64,000 nucleotides of DNA, from positions 1 through 64,000 of the forward strand of contig NZ_UYYD01000010.1 of the NCBI RefSeq assembly GCF_900625105.1, written 5' to 3'. A program made the position numbers and the translations under genes. The notes beneath the pieces are model-generated. The model did no database searches, had not been told where the DNA came from, and saw only the letters and a program-made list of their open reading frames with translations. This DNA is from Agathobaculum sp. Marseille-P7918 (GTDB lineage: Bacteria; Bacillota; Clostridia; Oscillospirales; Butyricicoccaceae). Positions 24,434-32,354 of the stretch are shown here, one piece after another. Positions within the stretch are counted from its first letter, which is position 1; every line of letters starts with the position of its first letter.

Positions 24434-25193
24434 GCAGTTCTTCGGCATCCGGAAACAGTGCGAACACGGTCTGCACGCCGCAGCCGGCCAGCTGCGCGAG
24501 CTTGGCCTCGAGCGTGGAGGTATCGTCGAACAGCACAAAGTGCGCGCGTCCGTCGGGATCGGTGTAGGTGAAGTATTTGGCGCACAGCTCGCGCGAGAAA
24601 AAGGTCTGCGCACCGGTGCGCGTCAGCAGGGCTTCGCGCTCGGTTTTGGTCAGGGTTTTGCCGTTCGGCGTGTTGGAGGGCAGCATGAAATCCTGCGAGA
24701 CCGGCTGCAAGAACGCTGCGATGCGCGCCGCGCCGTAAATGCCCTGCAAAGAGGAAATGTAGGCGGTCAGACTGCCGCCGGAGAGCGCGGTCGGCGTGGT
24801 CAGTATGGCGTGCGTCAGCTGGCGGCCGCAGGGAAGCGGGACGAAAAACGGGATGCCCGCATCGTGCAGCGCGGTGTCGAACGCCGCAAGCAGCGCGCGG
24901 CCGCGCGGGGTATCGTGTTCAAAATCGGCGAATACGCCGGGCGCGCCCGTGCGACGGGCTTCATAGACCAGATCGGCCGCCAGCCGTTCCGGGTTGCACA
25001 TCGCCAGATCGAGCGGCGGGTCGCATAAGCCCAGCAGGCAGTGCGCCTGCGCGGTGGGAAGCTGCAGCCGCTGCAAGGCGCCTTTGGGCGTGATGCCCAG
25101 ACAAAGGTGCAGCACGGGCATGCCCTGCCCGGCTGCGCGTGCCGTATCCCGGCCGGTGCATACCAGCACCAGATTTTTCGTATATACCATCAT
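24420..25193 (-). CDS. Uncharacterised protein, possibly a GH18-like TIM barrel
   Basis: 257 residues from the ATG pair at 25193, with AAGGGAG upstream; the longer frame lacks such a site. The sequence suggests alternating strands and helices: PVLHLCLGITPKGA, PGVFADFEHDT, GIPFFVPLP, ILTTPTALSGG. The C-terminal YFTYTDPDGRAHFVLFDD and GCGVQTVFALFPDAEELL recall the last part of GH18-type domains in spore-cortex enzymes. The usual DxxDxDxE motif is not visible, only DFEHD, so enzymatic activity is uncertain. The family is not firmly recognised. Confidence 0.6.
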   Translation of the reverse strand: MMVYTKNLVLVCTGRDTARAAGQGMPVLHLCLGITPKGALQRLQLPTAQAHCLLGLCDPPLDLAMCNPERLAADLVYEARRTGAPGVFADFEHDTPRGRALLAAFDTALHDAGIPFFVPLPCGRQLTHAILTTPTALSGGSLTAYISSLQGIYGAARIAAFLQPVSQDFMLPSNTPNGKTLTKTEREALLTRTGAQTFFSRELCAKYFTYTDPDGRAHFVLFDDTSTLEAKLAQLAGCGVQTVFALFPDAEELLSPS

Positions 25194-25318
25194 GATCGAC
25201 TCCCTTGTGTTCGGGCAGCGGCGCATGGTGGGGAGAGCGGCGCTGCACTGGACTTTTTGGACAAATTCTATTACACTATATGTGGCACCCGCCAAAGTGA
25301 GAACGCAGGAGTGAACGA

Positions 25319-25831
25319 ATGAGCAAACTGATTCCGGATTATGTGTTTGAATCCATTTATGATATTACGCCCGCGCTGCTGCAGCAGCACGGGGTGCGCG
25401 GCGTGCTGATCGACCTGGACGGGACGATGGCCTCACGTAAGGCCGCGCTGCCGCCGGATACGCTGGCGCCGTTTGTGCAGACGCTGCGCGAAGCCGGGCT
25501 GCGCGTGCTGGTGTTTTCCAACAATCGCGAGACGCGTGTGCGCAAATTCTGTCAGGCGCTGGGCGCGGAGTACCATTGCCGGGCGGCCAAGCCGCTGGCA
25601 TTCGGCTTCCGCCGTGCAGCCGAGCGGTTGGGGCTGCCGCTGACACAGGTCGCCGTGATCGGCGATCAGATTTTTACCGATGTGCTGGGCGGCAACCGCG
25701 TCGGCGCGCTGACCTGTTATGTGCAGACGCTCGACCGGCATTCGTTCTGGATCAATCTGCGCTATCAGATCGAGCGCGGATTCATCGAGCGCGGCAAGCA
25801 CAGAATGGAAGCGAGGGAACGGCATGAGTGA
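25319..25831 (+). CDS. YqeG family HAD IIIA-type phosphatase
   Basis: 170 residues. LIDLDGTMAS is HAD motif I, VFSNNRE motif II, AAKPLAF carries the motif III Lys, and VIGDQIFTDVLGGNR is motif IV. The start IPDYVFESIYDITP and the end GFIERGK fit YqeG. In Bacillus it is encoded near yqeH and aroE; here it is followed by a TIM-barrel gene, aroQ and a peptidase gene. The physiological substrate is not known. The stop overlaps the next start by eight bases. Confidence 0.92.
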   Translation: MSKLIPDYVFESIYDITPALLQQHGVRGVLIDLDGTMASRKAALPPDTLAPFVQTLREAGLRVLVFSNNRETRVRKFCQALGAEYHCRAAKPLAFGFRRAAERLGLPLTQVAVIGDQIFTDVLGGNRVGALTCYVQTLDRHSFWINLRYQIERGFIERGKHRMEARERHE

Positions 25832-26684
25832 GGCGAAATTCGGTCCGGCGGGCAATTCTGAGTCCTTTGCCGCCGAAGGGTTCAAAAAAAGCGAGGACGC
25901 GCCCGCGTGGCTGGCAGCCAAGGGGCTGACCGCGTTTGAATATCAGTGTGGCCGCGGCGTGCGCTGCGGGGAGGAGACCGCGCGCAAGATCGGCGCGGCG
26001 GCGGCTCTGCACGGCATCGCCATGAGCATCCACGCGCCGTACTTTATCAACCTTTCCTCGGAGGAAAGCGAGCGCATGGAGAAAAACGTCGGCTATGTGA
26101 TGGAGACAGCCAAGCTGGCTGTGCCGCTCGGCGCGACGCGCATGGTGGTGCACTGCGGCGGACAGGGCAAGCTGACGCGCGAGCGCGCGATGCGCAACAC
26201 GCATGAGAATGTGAAAAACATTCTGCGCGCGCTCGAGGAAGCCCATCTGACCGGCTGCACGGTCTGCCTGGAAACCATGGGAAAAAAGAGCGTGCTCGGC
26301 TCGGCAGAGGAGGTCTGCGAGCTGGTCGCAGCGGATGAGCGTCTGCTGCCCTGCATCGACTTCGGGCATCTCAATTGCCGCACAGGCGGCGGCATGTCCA
26401 CGCGGGAGGATGTAAAACGCCTGTTTGACCTGATGGAAAACACCATCGGTGTTGAACGCACGCGTGTGCTGCACGCGCATTTCTCGCATATTGAATATAA
26501 CGACAAGGGAGAGGTGCGGCACCTGACCTTTGCCGACACCGCGTACGGACCGGATTTTGCGCCGGTTGCACAGGAGGCCGCGGCACGCGGCTACACCCCG
26601 ACGTTTATCTGCGAGTCGGCCGGCACACAGGCCGAGGATGCCGTGACCATGATGCAAATTTTTCAAAAGGAGATAGAAAAATGA
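25824..26684 (+). CDS. Deoxyribonuclease IV-like TIM-barrel protein (AP endonuclease 2 family)
   Basis: 286 residues of the xylose-isomerase-like TIM barrel/endonuclease IV superfamily. Metal-binding-type segments are SIHAPYFINL, MVVHCGG, VCLETMG, CIDFGHLN, LHAHFSH and FICESAG, in the order seen in Nfo. These His, Glu and Asp residues would bind the zinc cluster that cleaves at abasic sites. It is slightly divergent from classical Nfo, so a role in repair is likely but not certain. The ATG start overlaps yqeG, and the stop overlaps aroQ (ATGA). Confidence 0.85.
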   Translation: MSEAKFGPAGNSESFAAEGFKKSEDAPAWLAAKGLTAFEYQCGRGVRCGEETARKIGAAAALHGIAMSIHAPYFINLSSEESERMEKNVGYVMETAKLAVPLGATRMVVHCGGQGKLTRERAMRNTHENVKNILRALEEAHLTGCTVCLETMGKKSVLGSAEEVCELVAADERLLPCIDFGHLNCRTGGGMSTREDVKRLFDLMENTIGVERTRVLHAHFSHIEYNDKGEVRHLTFADTAYGPDFAPVAQEAAARGYTPTFICESAGTQAEDAVTMMQIFQKEIEK

Positions 26685-27115
26685 AAAAAGTGCTGCTGAT
26701 CCATGGACCCAATATCAATTTGACCGGTCAGCGCGAGCCGGGCATTTACGGCTCGGAAACGCTGGCCACCATCAATGCGGAGGTCGTGACCAAGTGCCAG
26801 CGGCTGGGAATGGACTGCGCGGTGTTTCAGTCCAATTCGGAGGGCGCGCTCATCGACCGCATCCATGCCGCGCGCGAAGACTGCGACGCCATCATCATCA
26901 ACGCGGGCGCGTATACGCATTACAGCTACGCTCTGCGGGACGCGATTGCGGCGGTGCGGCTGCCTGCCGTAGAGGTGCATATGTCCAATGTGGATGCGCG
27001 CGAGGAATTCCGCCACAAGTCGGTCATCGGGCCGGTCTGTGCGGGTTCGATTGCGGGCTTCGGCAAGCACAGCTATCTGCTGGCCGTGGATGCGGTCAAG
27101 GCAATCATTGGGTGA
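26681..27115 (+). CDS. aroQ: Type II 3-dehydroquinate dehydratase
   Basis: 144 residues, the normal length. Motifs include HGPNINLTGQREPGIYG (catalytic Tyr near residue 24), FQSNSEGALID, NAGAYTHYSYALRDAI, VEVHMSNVDAREEFRHKSV and GFGKHSYLLA. It dehydrates 3-dehydroquinate to 3-dehydroshikimate in the shikimate pathway; type II enzymes are dodecamers. It lies in a coupled run with the TIM-barrel gene upstream and the peptidase downstream. Confidence 0.95.
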   Translation: MKKVLLIHGPNINLTGQREPGIYGSETLATINAEVVTKCQRLGMDCAVFQSNSEGALIDRIHAAREDCDAIIINAGAYTHYSYALRDAIAAVRLPAVEVHMSNVDAREEFRHKSVIGPVCAGSIAGFGKHSYLLAVDAVKAIIG

Positions 27116-27125
27116 GGCGACAAAA

Positions 27126-28190
27126 ATGAAACGAAAGGAATTGCAGGAGCTTTTGCTCGAAGCGCCCTATGACGCGCTGGTGCTGACGAGCGAAGTCAAC
27201 CGCCGCTATGCGACCGGTTTCCACTCGACCGCGGGTGCGGTGTATCTGTCCGCGAAGCAGGCAGTGTTCTTCACGGATTTCCGTTATGTCGAAGCGGCGC
27301 GCGCCGCGGTGACGGACTTTGAGGTGCGGGAGATCGGCGGCGGCCGCAGTTATACCGCGGCGATCAACGAGCTGATCGAGCAGGACGGCGTCAAAACGGT
27401 TGCGCTCGAGGACGGGACGCTGACCTATGCGGAGTACATGACATGGGCTTCCGCGCTGCACGCGACCGCCATGCGGCTGGAGGACGGCGTGGCCTGCCTG
27501 CGTGTGGTCAAAGAGGACGACGAGGTGCAAAAGATCGTTGCGGCGCAGCGCATTGCCGAGCAGGCGTTTGAGGAGGTCATGAACGACATCCGCATCGGCG
27601 TGACCGAAAAGGAGATCGCCGCGCGCCTGACCTATCTGATGCTGCATTACGGGGCGGAGAATATGTCGTTCGACCCGATCGTGGTATCGGGCGCGAACAG
27701 CTCCAAGCCGCATGGCGTGCCGACCGAGAAAACCATCGCCGCGGGCGATTTTGTGACGATGGATTTCGGCTGCATCGTGGACGGCTATTGCTCGGATATG
27801 ACGCGTACGGTCGCGGTCGATCATGTGACCGAGGAGATGCAGCGCGTATATGACACCGTGCTGGATGCACAGCTGGCAGGCATCGCGGTGTGCAAGGCGG
27901 GCGTGCCCGGCTCTGAGGTGGATGGCGCGGCGCGCCGCGTGATCGAGCAGGCGGGCTACGGCGATGCGTTTGGCCATGGCTTTGGTCACGGCGTCGGTCT
28001 GGAGATCCACGAGGCGCCGAATGCTTCCGTGCGGTCGGAAATGCCGCTGCCGGCAGGCAGCATCCTGACCGCGGAACCGGGCATCTATCTGCCGGGCAAG
28101 TTCGGCGTGCGCATCGAGGACATGCTGTATGTCATCGAGGACGGCTGCATCAACCTGACCGAGGCGCCTAAAACGCTGCGTATTTTGTAA
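27126..28190 (+). CDS. M24 family Xaa-Pro aminopeptidase
   Basis: 354 residues. A creatinase-like N-terminal domain (about 1-125, TSEVNRRYATGFHSTAG) precedes the M24 catalytic domain. Metal ligands are in MDFGCIVDGYCSDMTRT (Asp pair), FGHGFGHGVGLEIHEAP (His), TAEPGIY (Glu) and VRIEDM (Glu). It would remove N-terminal residues before proline (PepQ/YpdF-like). It follows aroQ after ten bases and is followed by a terminator. Confidence 0.92.
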   Translation: MKRKELQELLLEAPYDALVLTSEVNRRYATGFHSTAGAVYLSAKQAVFFTDFRYVEAARAAVTDFEVREIGGGRSYTAAINELIEQDGVKTVALEDGTLTYAEYMTWASALHATAMRLEDGVACLRVVKEDDEVQKIVAAQRIAEQAFEEVMNDIRIGVTEKEIAARLTYLMLHYGAENMSFDPIVVSGANSSKPHGVPTEKTIAAGDFVTMDFGCIVDGYCSDMTRTVAVDHVTEEMQRVYDTVLDAQLAGIAVCKAGVPGSEVDGAARRVIEQAGYGDAFGHGFGHGVGLEIHEAPNASVRSEMPLPAGSILTAEPGIYLPGKFGVRIEDMLYVIEDGCINLTEAPKTLRIL

Positions 28191-28207
28191 GGGTACCATC
28201 AGACAGA

Positions 28208-28245
28208 AAAAAGCACCGGAAACGAATTTCGTTTCCGGTGCTTTG
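28208..28245 (+). terminator. Terminator after the M24 peptidase gene
   Basis: AAAGCACCGGAAACGAA and TTCGTTTCCGGTGCTTT form a long perfect stem. Confidence 0.9.
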
Positions 28246-28274
28246 CATGTTAAGTAACCGATAGGAGGAAGAGA

Positions 28275-28517
28275 TTAGTCTTCGTCTTCGATTTCCAGAT
28301 AATCAGCCAGATCCTTGAACAGTGCGGTCGGGTCAACGTCATCCTCCAGCACGATCTGCAGGGGCTCGTTGAGGGACAGCAGGAACATGCCGAGCAGGCT
28401 CTTGGCGTCTACCATGCCGCTCTTGCCGTGAATCCAGATGTCGAAGCCGTACTTGGTGACGATCTTGTTGATCTTCTGAATGTCGTCCGTATTCTTAACA
28501 CGAATACCTCTGGTCAT
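28275..28517 (-). CDS. HPr-like protein lacking the phosphorylated His
   Basis: 80 residues from the ATG at 28517 (GGAGG upstream). It aligns without gaps to HPr: KYGFDIWIHGKSG matches KYDADVNLEYNGK, and VDAKSLLGMFLLSL matches VNLKSIMGVMSLGI. The regulatory Ser46 position is kept (Ser40), but the active-site His15 position is Asn9 and the ARP that follows is absent. It therefore cannot carry phosphate from enzyme I; like Crh it could act only as a regulator. An acidic tail ends the protein. Such proteins are common in Clostridia. Confidence 0.82.
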   Translation of the reverse strand: MTRGIRVKNTDDIQKINKIVTKYGFDIWIHGKSGMVDAKSLLGMFLLSLNEPLQIVLEDDVDPTALFKDLADYLEIEDED

Positions 28518-28563
28518 AAAAATTACCTCCATTTCAAAAACGCGTTTTTCCTTTTCTGCTAAC

Positions 28564-28575
28564 ATTATAGCATAA
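28564..28575 (-). promoter_or_regulatory. Extended -10 promoter of the HPr-like gene
   Basis: On the minus strand TGCTATAAT (28572-28564) is an extended -10 about 47 bases before the start. The -35 is weak. Confidence 0.55.
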
Positions 28576-28732
28576 AAATGCGGAAAGAAAAGAGTTTTTT
28601 GCGCCATTCGGCATTTTTCATCATTTTGAAGCGTGGATTCGTGTGCATTGCATAAAACTTGTGTTTTATGCACAAAAAGTGCGCAGAAAAACTGTGCAAT
28701 GTGCGAATTTCACAATAATATAACAAAAAAAC

Positions 28733-28757
28733 AACAGCCTGCGTATCAGCAGGCTGT
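28733..28757 (-). terminator. Terminator after the anti-sigma gene
   Basis: AACAGCCTGC and GCAGGCTGTT pair around GTATCA; on the minus strand a run of seven T follows. The rest of 28518-28814 holds only the HPr promoter and the hairpin at 28769-28791. Confidence 0.8.
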
Positions 28758-28768
28758 TACATTCCGGA

Positions 28769-28791
28769 CCGGACGGCCCCACACCGTCCGG
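28769..28791. other. GC-rich hairpin downstream of the anti-sigma gene
   Basis: CCGGACGG and CCGTCCGG form a perfect 8-bp stem with a 7-base loop. It lies between the stop codon and the terminator and may stabilise the 3' end of the transcript. Confidence 0.45.
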
Positions 28792-28814
28792 CACTGTTTG
28801 CCCCCACGGGCTTT

Positions 28815-30224
28815 CTACTCTTCTATCGAAATGGTGAATTGATCGATGCGAACAGCCGCAATCGTTTCGGTTTTCAAAAAGCGGCGGCTTTCCGATCCAG
28901 CCTGAAATTCATACTCGATGCCGAACTCTGCTGTTGCGGCATCTGTGCTGCCGGAACTGAGTGAACTGCCGCGTGCTGCGGTTTTTACGATGGTGCCATC
29001 CCGCAGGACAAGCGTTACGGTTGGCGCCTGCCGGTCGTAAAAGAACGAATGTTCCTTAGAGGCGGAGTCGATCGGCATTGTGCCGGTCAGCTCCAGACCG
29101 AGCGGCGAAATGGTCAGTCCGGTCAGATGCATGTCGTTGGCGGCGTTCAGATTCAGCTGGCGCGTCAGCGTTTGTGCGCTCGGCGCGCAGAAGGAAAACG
29201 ACCAGCCGTCTTTGGTCAGCGGGGTGAAGCGCTGATAGGAGATCTGCGGCTCCAGATAGGGCAGATCCTGCTCGGTCAGCCCCTCAAACTGGGTCTCGTA
29301 CAGTTCCGTGTCGCAGTCGGCATCGCCGTAGCCGTGCTGCGAACCGAAGTACAGACGGCCGGTGCGGATATCCCGCAGGGAATCAATTTGCGCGGCTACG
29401 CTGTCGTACAGATTGCGTTCGGGCATGCGCAGCGAAACGCACAAAAGGTCGCCCTCAAAGGCGACGCCGGCAAATTGGATCTCGGGCGATTGGTAGGACT
29501 GCGGCAGGAGGGCGTTGGTGCAGTCCTGCTGCTGGAGGGCGGCCAGACGCTGCGCACCGCTGTCCTCTTCCTGCAAGGAAACCGGATGCGAGCGATAGAT
29601 CGCGGCCAGATCGACCGGCGCGGGCAGCGAGTCGGTTTGCTCCATGGTGGAGGCCGGCTCGATCGTCAGCGTCAGCTGCCGGTCGCCGGGGTCTTCGGTC
29701 AGCGAAAAGGCGCTGTAATAGTATTCGACCGACGGGTCGGTGCTGTCAAGCGAACCCGTGCCGCTCGACGAAACGCAGTACTCCTCCGAGCCGTCCATCA
29801 GCAGGGAGGCATCGCCCAGCATGGTCATGCGGGAATCGCCGTGGATGTCCGAGCCGTCCTCATAGCGGAAGGAATAGAGCACGGCGACCTGTTGTTCGCT
29901 GACGATGGCGTCCTCCAGCGTAATAGTGCATCCATCGACCGTCTGCGTTTGCCATACGGGCGTAGCCAAACCGTCCGGCATCATCACGCCCCGCCCGAAC
30001 AAGGCGTTCCAGCCGCCGGAAAGCTGCACCATGGCAGCGGCTGCGGTCGCCGTCAGCAGGACGGCGGCAAGGACAGCGGCCAGAATGCGCTGCGGGCTGC
30101 GCAGCGGCATGCGGTGGCTGCGGCGGGCACGCTGCTCGCGCACGGCGCCGGCAATGTCGTACATCGGGGTCTCGATCTGTTCGAGTGCCTGACGGATCCG
30201 CAGGTCATCCGGTGTGAGTTTCAT
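28815..30224 (-). CDS. DUF4179-like membrane anti-sigma factor
   Basis: 469 residues. A short cytoplasmic N-terminus (about 1-45), one transmembrane helix (about 46-66, RILAAVLAAVLLTATAAAA), and a large outer domain with WNALFGRG and TVDGCTITLEDAIVSEQQVAVLYSF, the pattern of DUF4179-type anti-sigma proteins. It starts about 20 bases before the end of the upstream sigma gene, with AGGAGGAG inside that gene, so the two are coupled. It probably holds the ECF factor at the membrane until a signal arrives. Confidence 0.82.
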   Translation of the reverse strand: MKLTPDDLRIRQALEQIETPMYDIAGAVREQRARRSHRMPLRSPQRILAAVLAAVLLTATAAAAMVQLSGGWNALFGRGVMMPDGLATPVWQTQTVDGCTITLEDAIVSEQQVAVLYSFRYEDGSDIHGDSRMTMLGDASLLMDGSEEYCVSSSGTGSLDSTDPSVEYYYSAFSLTEDPGDRQLTLTIEPASTMEQTDSLPAPVDLAAIYRSHPVSLQEEDSGAQRLAALQQQDCTNALLPQSYQSPEIQFAGVAFEGDLLCVSLRMPERNLYDSVAAQIDSLRDIRTGRLYFGSQHGYGDADCDTELYETQFEGLTEQDLPYLEPQISYQRFTPLTKDGWSFSFCAPSAQTLTRQLNLNAANDMHLTGLTISPLGLELTGTMPIDSASKEHSFFYDRQAPTVTLVLRDGTIVKTAARGSSLSSGSTDAATAEFGIEYEFQAGSESRRFLKTETIAAVRIDQFTISIEE

Positions 30225-30741
30225 ACGACTTGCTCCTCCTTTCTGCCGGCGTCCCCTCCAGCGCTTGGGCCAGCTTTTTGCGTGCGCGTTCGTACCGCTT
30301 GCGCAGAGTAGCGGCCGGCCTGCCGTAAATGACGGCAAGTGCGTCAAAGCTGCGCTGTTCAATGACACGGCTGTATACCAGCGCGCGCTGCTCGGGTGAG
30401 AGCGTTTCCAACGCGCGCCGCAGGTCCTCGCCGATATAATCCGGATCGGACGCCACGGGCGGCGGCGTGACCAGCTGGCGCTTACGATGGCGCAGCATGT
30501 CCACGCAGGTCGTGTAGGCAAGGCGGTACAGCCATGCGCTCAGGCTGGTGCCCGGACGGAACCGGCGATGGTTGTCATAAGCTTTGATGAAGGTCGTCTG
30601 CACGGCGTCCTGCGCTTCGTGATAGTCGCACAGGATGTGGTGACAGTACCGCAGGAGCGGCTGACCGTATAGTGCAATTGCATCTGCGAGCGCTGCCTCG
30701 CTGCCGCTGGCAAAGCGCTCGTCCAATGGGCGGGCGTCCAT
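30205..30741 (-). CDS. ECF-type RNA polymerase sigma factor
   Basis: 178 residues from the ATG at 30741 (AAGGGGG upstream). Region 2 is LLRYCHHILCDYHEAQDAVQTTFIKAYDNH and ends SLSAWLYRLAYTTCVDMLRHRKR; region 4 is LSPEQRALVYSRVIEQRSFDALA and ATLRKRYERARKKL (quoted in parts). It would transcribe a small regulon, probably including itself. It is coupled to the anti-sigma gene. An ECF-like promoter sequence lies upstream. Confidence 0.9.
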   Translation of the reverse strand: MDARPLDERFASGSEAALADAIALYGQPLLRYCHHILCDYHEAQDAVQTTFIKAYDNHRRFRPGTSLSAWLYRLAYTTCVDMLRHRKRQLVTPPPVASDPDYIGEDLRRALETLSPEQRALVYSRVIEQRSFDALAVIYGRPAATLRKRYERARKKLAQALEGTPAERRSKSYETHTG

Positions 30742-30778
30742 GACTGCGCCCCCTTTCGTAGGAACATGTTCACCCGTT

Positions 30779-30807
30779 ATAACGGATGTGGGGCGCGTTT
30801 TGTGACA
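30779..30807 (-). promoter_or_regulatory. Possible ECF-type autoregulatory promoter
   Basis: The minus strand reads TGTCACAAAAC (from 30807) and CGTTAT (30784-30779) with 17 bases between the boxes. This resembles ECF promoters (TGTnACA ... CGT) and lies 38 bases before the sigma gene start. Confidence 0.35.
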
Positions 30808-30859
30808 GGGGTTTCGGATATTTTTCCGTTTTGTTACGAATATTCGTGAAAGACAACAA

Positions 30860-30896
30860 AAAGAGCCGCCGGAATTGTGCATTCCGACGGCTCTTT
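30860..30896 (-). terminator. Terminator after aspS
   Basis: AAAGAGCCG.CGGAAT and ATTCCG.CGGCTCTTT form a strong stem; T-rich sequence follows on the minus strand. Confidence 0.85.
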
Positions 30897-30910
30897 CTTT
30901 TGAAATGGGA

Positions 30911-32242
30911 TTACGGCTCGAGGCGGTTCATGTCACGCGGGAACATGGACGCTTCACGCACATTGTTCAGACCGAGCAGCTGCATGGTCAGGCGCTCCAG
31001 GCCGATGCCCAGACCGCCGTGCGGCGGCATGCCGTACTTGTGCAGCATGGTGAAGGACTCAAACAGCTCGACGTTCATCTTGCGCGCTTCCAGCTTGGCG
31101 ATCTGCTGCTGATAGTCGTGGATACGCTGGCCGCCGGTCGTGATTTCCAGACCGCGGAACAGCAGGTCAAACGACAGCGCGAGCTTGGGATCTTCCGGAT
31201 CGTCCATCGCGTAGAACGGGCGCTTAGCAGACGGGAAGTGGGTGACGAACACGAAATCACTGCCGTGCTCTTCCTTGGCCCACTGGCAGAGCAGCACTTC
31301 CTCATCCGGGTTGAGGTCGTAGCGGTTCTTGGACTTGTGGCCGTATTTCTCTTCCATGATCTGCTTGGCTTCGTGGAAGCGGATGGTCGGGATCTCGGTG
31401 ATCTCCGGCACATCGGTTTTCAGCATCTCAAGTTCTTCCGGGCAGTGCTCCTTGACGTACGCCATCACATACTTGAGCATGCCGGTCTCCATTGCCATAA
31501 CGTCGTACATCGAGTCGATATACGCCATCTCGAAGTCCAGGCCGATATATTCGTTTAAGTGGCGCGAGGTGTTGTGGCGCTCGGCGCGGTATACGCTGCC
31601 GATCTCAAACACGCGGCCGAACGCGCCGGCCAGATACTGCTTGTGGAACTGCGGGGACTGCGCCAGATAGGCCGGCTGGCCGAAGTAATCCAGCTTGAAC
31701 AGGTTTGCGCCGCCTTCCGCGCCCGCAACCACGATCTTGGGGGTGTGGATGTGGGTGAAGCCCTGCGACTGCATATACTGTGCAAAGCCGTCCGCGATCG
31801 CGCCCTGCACGCGGAATACCGCCTGCTTGCGCGGATGGCGCAGCGTGATCGGACGCAGCGGCAGGTCAACGTCGAGCGACAGGCCCATATACTTCTTGCC
31901 CAGCGGCACCGGTAGCTGGTCGTACGGACGGGCAAGCACCTGGATCGCGCTGAGCACGACCTCCACGCCGTGTTCGGCGCGCGGCTCTTCGCGCACCGTG
32001 CCGGTCACTTCGAGCACCAGCGCATCCTTGATTTCGCTGCGCTTGATGCCGCCGATCTCATCGCCCTGGAAGGTGCACTGGATCAGGCCGCGCTCGACGC
32101 GCATGATGACGAACGCAAAGTCCGACATGTCGCGCACGCGGTGTACCGTGCCGCGGAACGTAACTTCGCCGCCGACTGCATCGCAGACGCGCTTGACCGT
32201 ATCGACGTACTGGCCCGCTTCGTGAATCATTTCCATAATCAT
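30911..32242 (-). CDS. aspS: Aspartate--tRNA(Asp/Asn) ligase, archaeal type
   Basis: 443 residues: an N-terminal OB-fold anticodon domain (about 15-115, VTFRGTVHRVRDMSDFAFV) and a class II catalytic core. Motif 2 is FEIGSVYRAERHNTSRHLNEYIGLDFEM; motif 3 is GLGIGLERL; the C-terminus MFPRDMNRLEP matches archaeal AspRS. It lacks the bacterial GAD insertion domain. Such enzymes may charge tRNA(Asn) with Asp for amidotransferase repair; whether this one discriminates cannot be told. It has its own promoter and terminator. Confidence 0.9.
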   Translation of the reverse strand: MIMEMIHEAGQYVDTVKRVCDAVGGEVTFRGTVHRVRDMSDFAFVIMRVERGLIQCTFQGDEIGGIKRSEIKDALVLEVTGTVREEPRAEHGVEVVLSAIQVLARPYDQLPVPLGKKYMGLSLDVDLPLRPITLRHPRKQAVFRVQGAIADGFAQYMQSQGFTHIHTPKIVVAGAEGGANLFKLDYFGQPAYLAQSPQFHKQYLAGAFGRVFEIGSVYRAERHNTSRHLNEYIGLDFEMAYIDSMYDVMAMETGMLKYVMAYVKEHCPEELEMLKTDVPEITEIPTIRFHEAKQIMEEKYGHKSKNRYDLNPDEEVLLCQWAKEEHGSDFVFVTHFPSAKRPFYAMDDPEDPKLALSFDLLFRGLEITTGGQRIHDYQQQIAKLEARKMNVELFESFTMLHKYGMPPHGGLGIGLERLTMQLLGLNNVREASMFPRDMNRLEP

Positions 32243-32280
32243 TAACGCCTCTCTATTTCAGCATTTTCATACAGGGTCAT

Positions 32281-32309
32281 ATTATACCATTGATTTGCGG
32301 GATAGACAA
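32281..32309 (-). promoter_or_regulatory. Sigma-A promoter of aspS
   Basis: TTGTCT (32309-32304) and TATAAT (32286-32281) on the minus strand with a 17-base spacer. Confidence 0.8.
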
Positions 32310-32354
32310 GATTTTTGAGAGAAAAAGGTGGGAATTTCAACGGAAAAATTGGAT

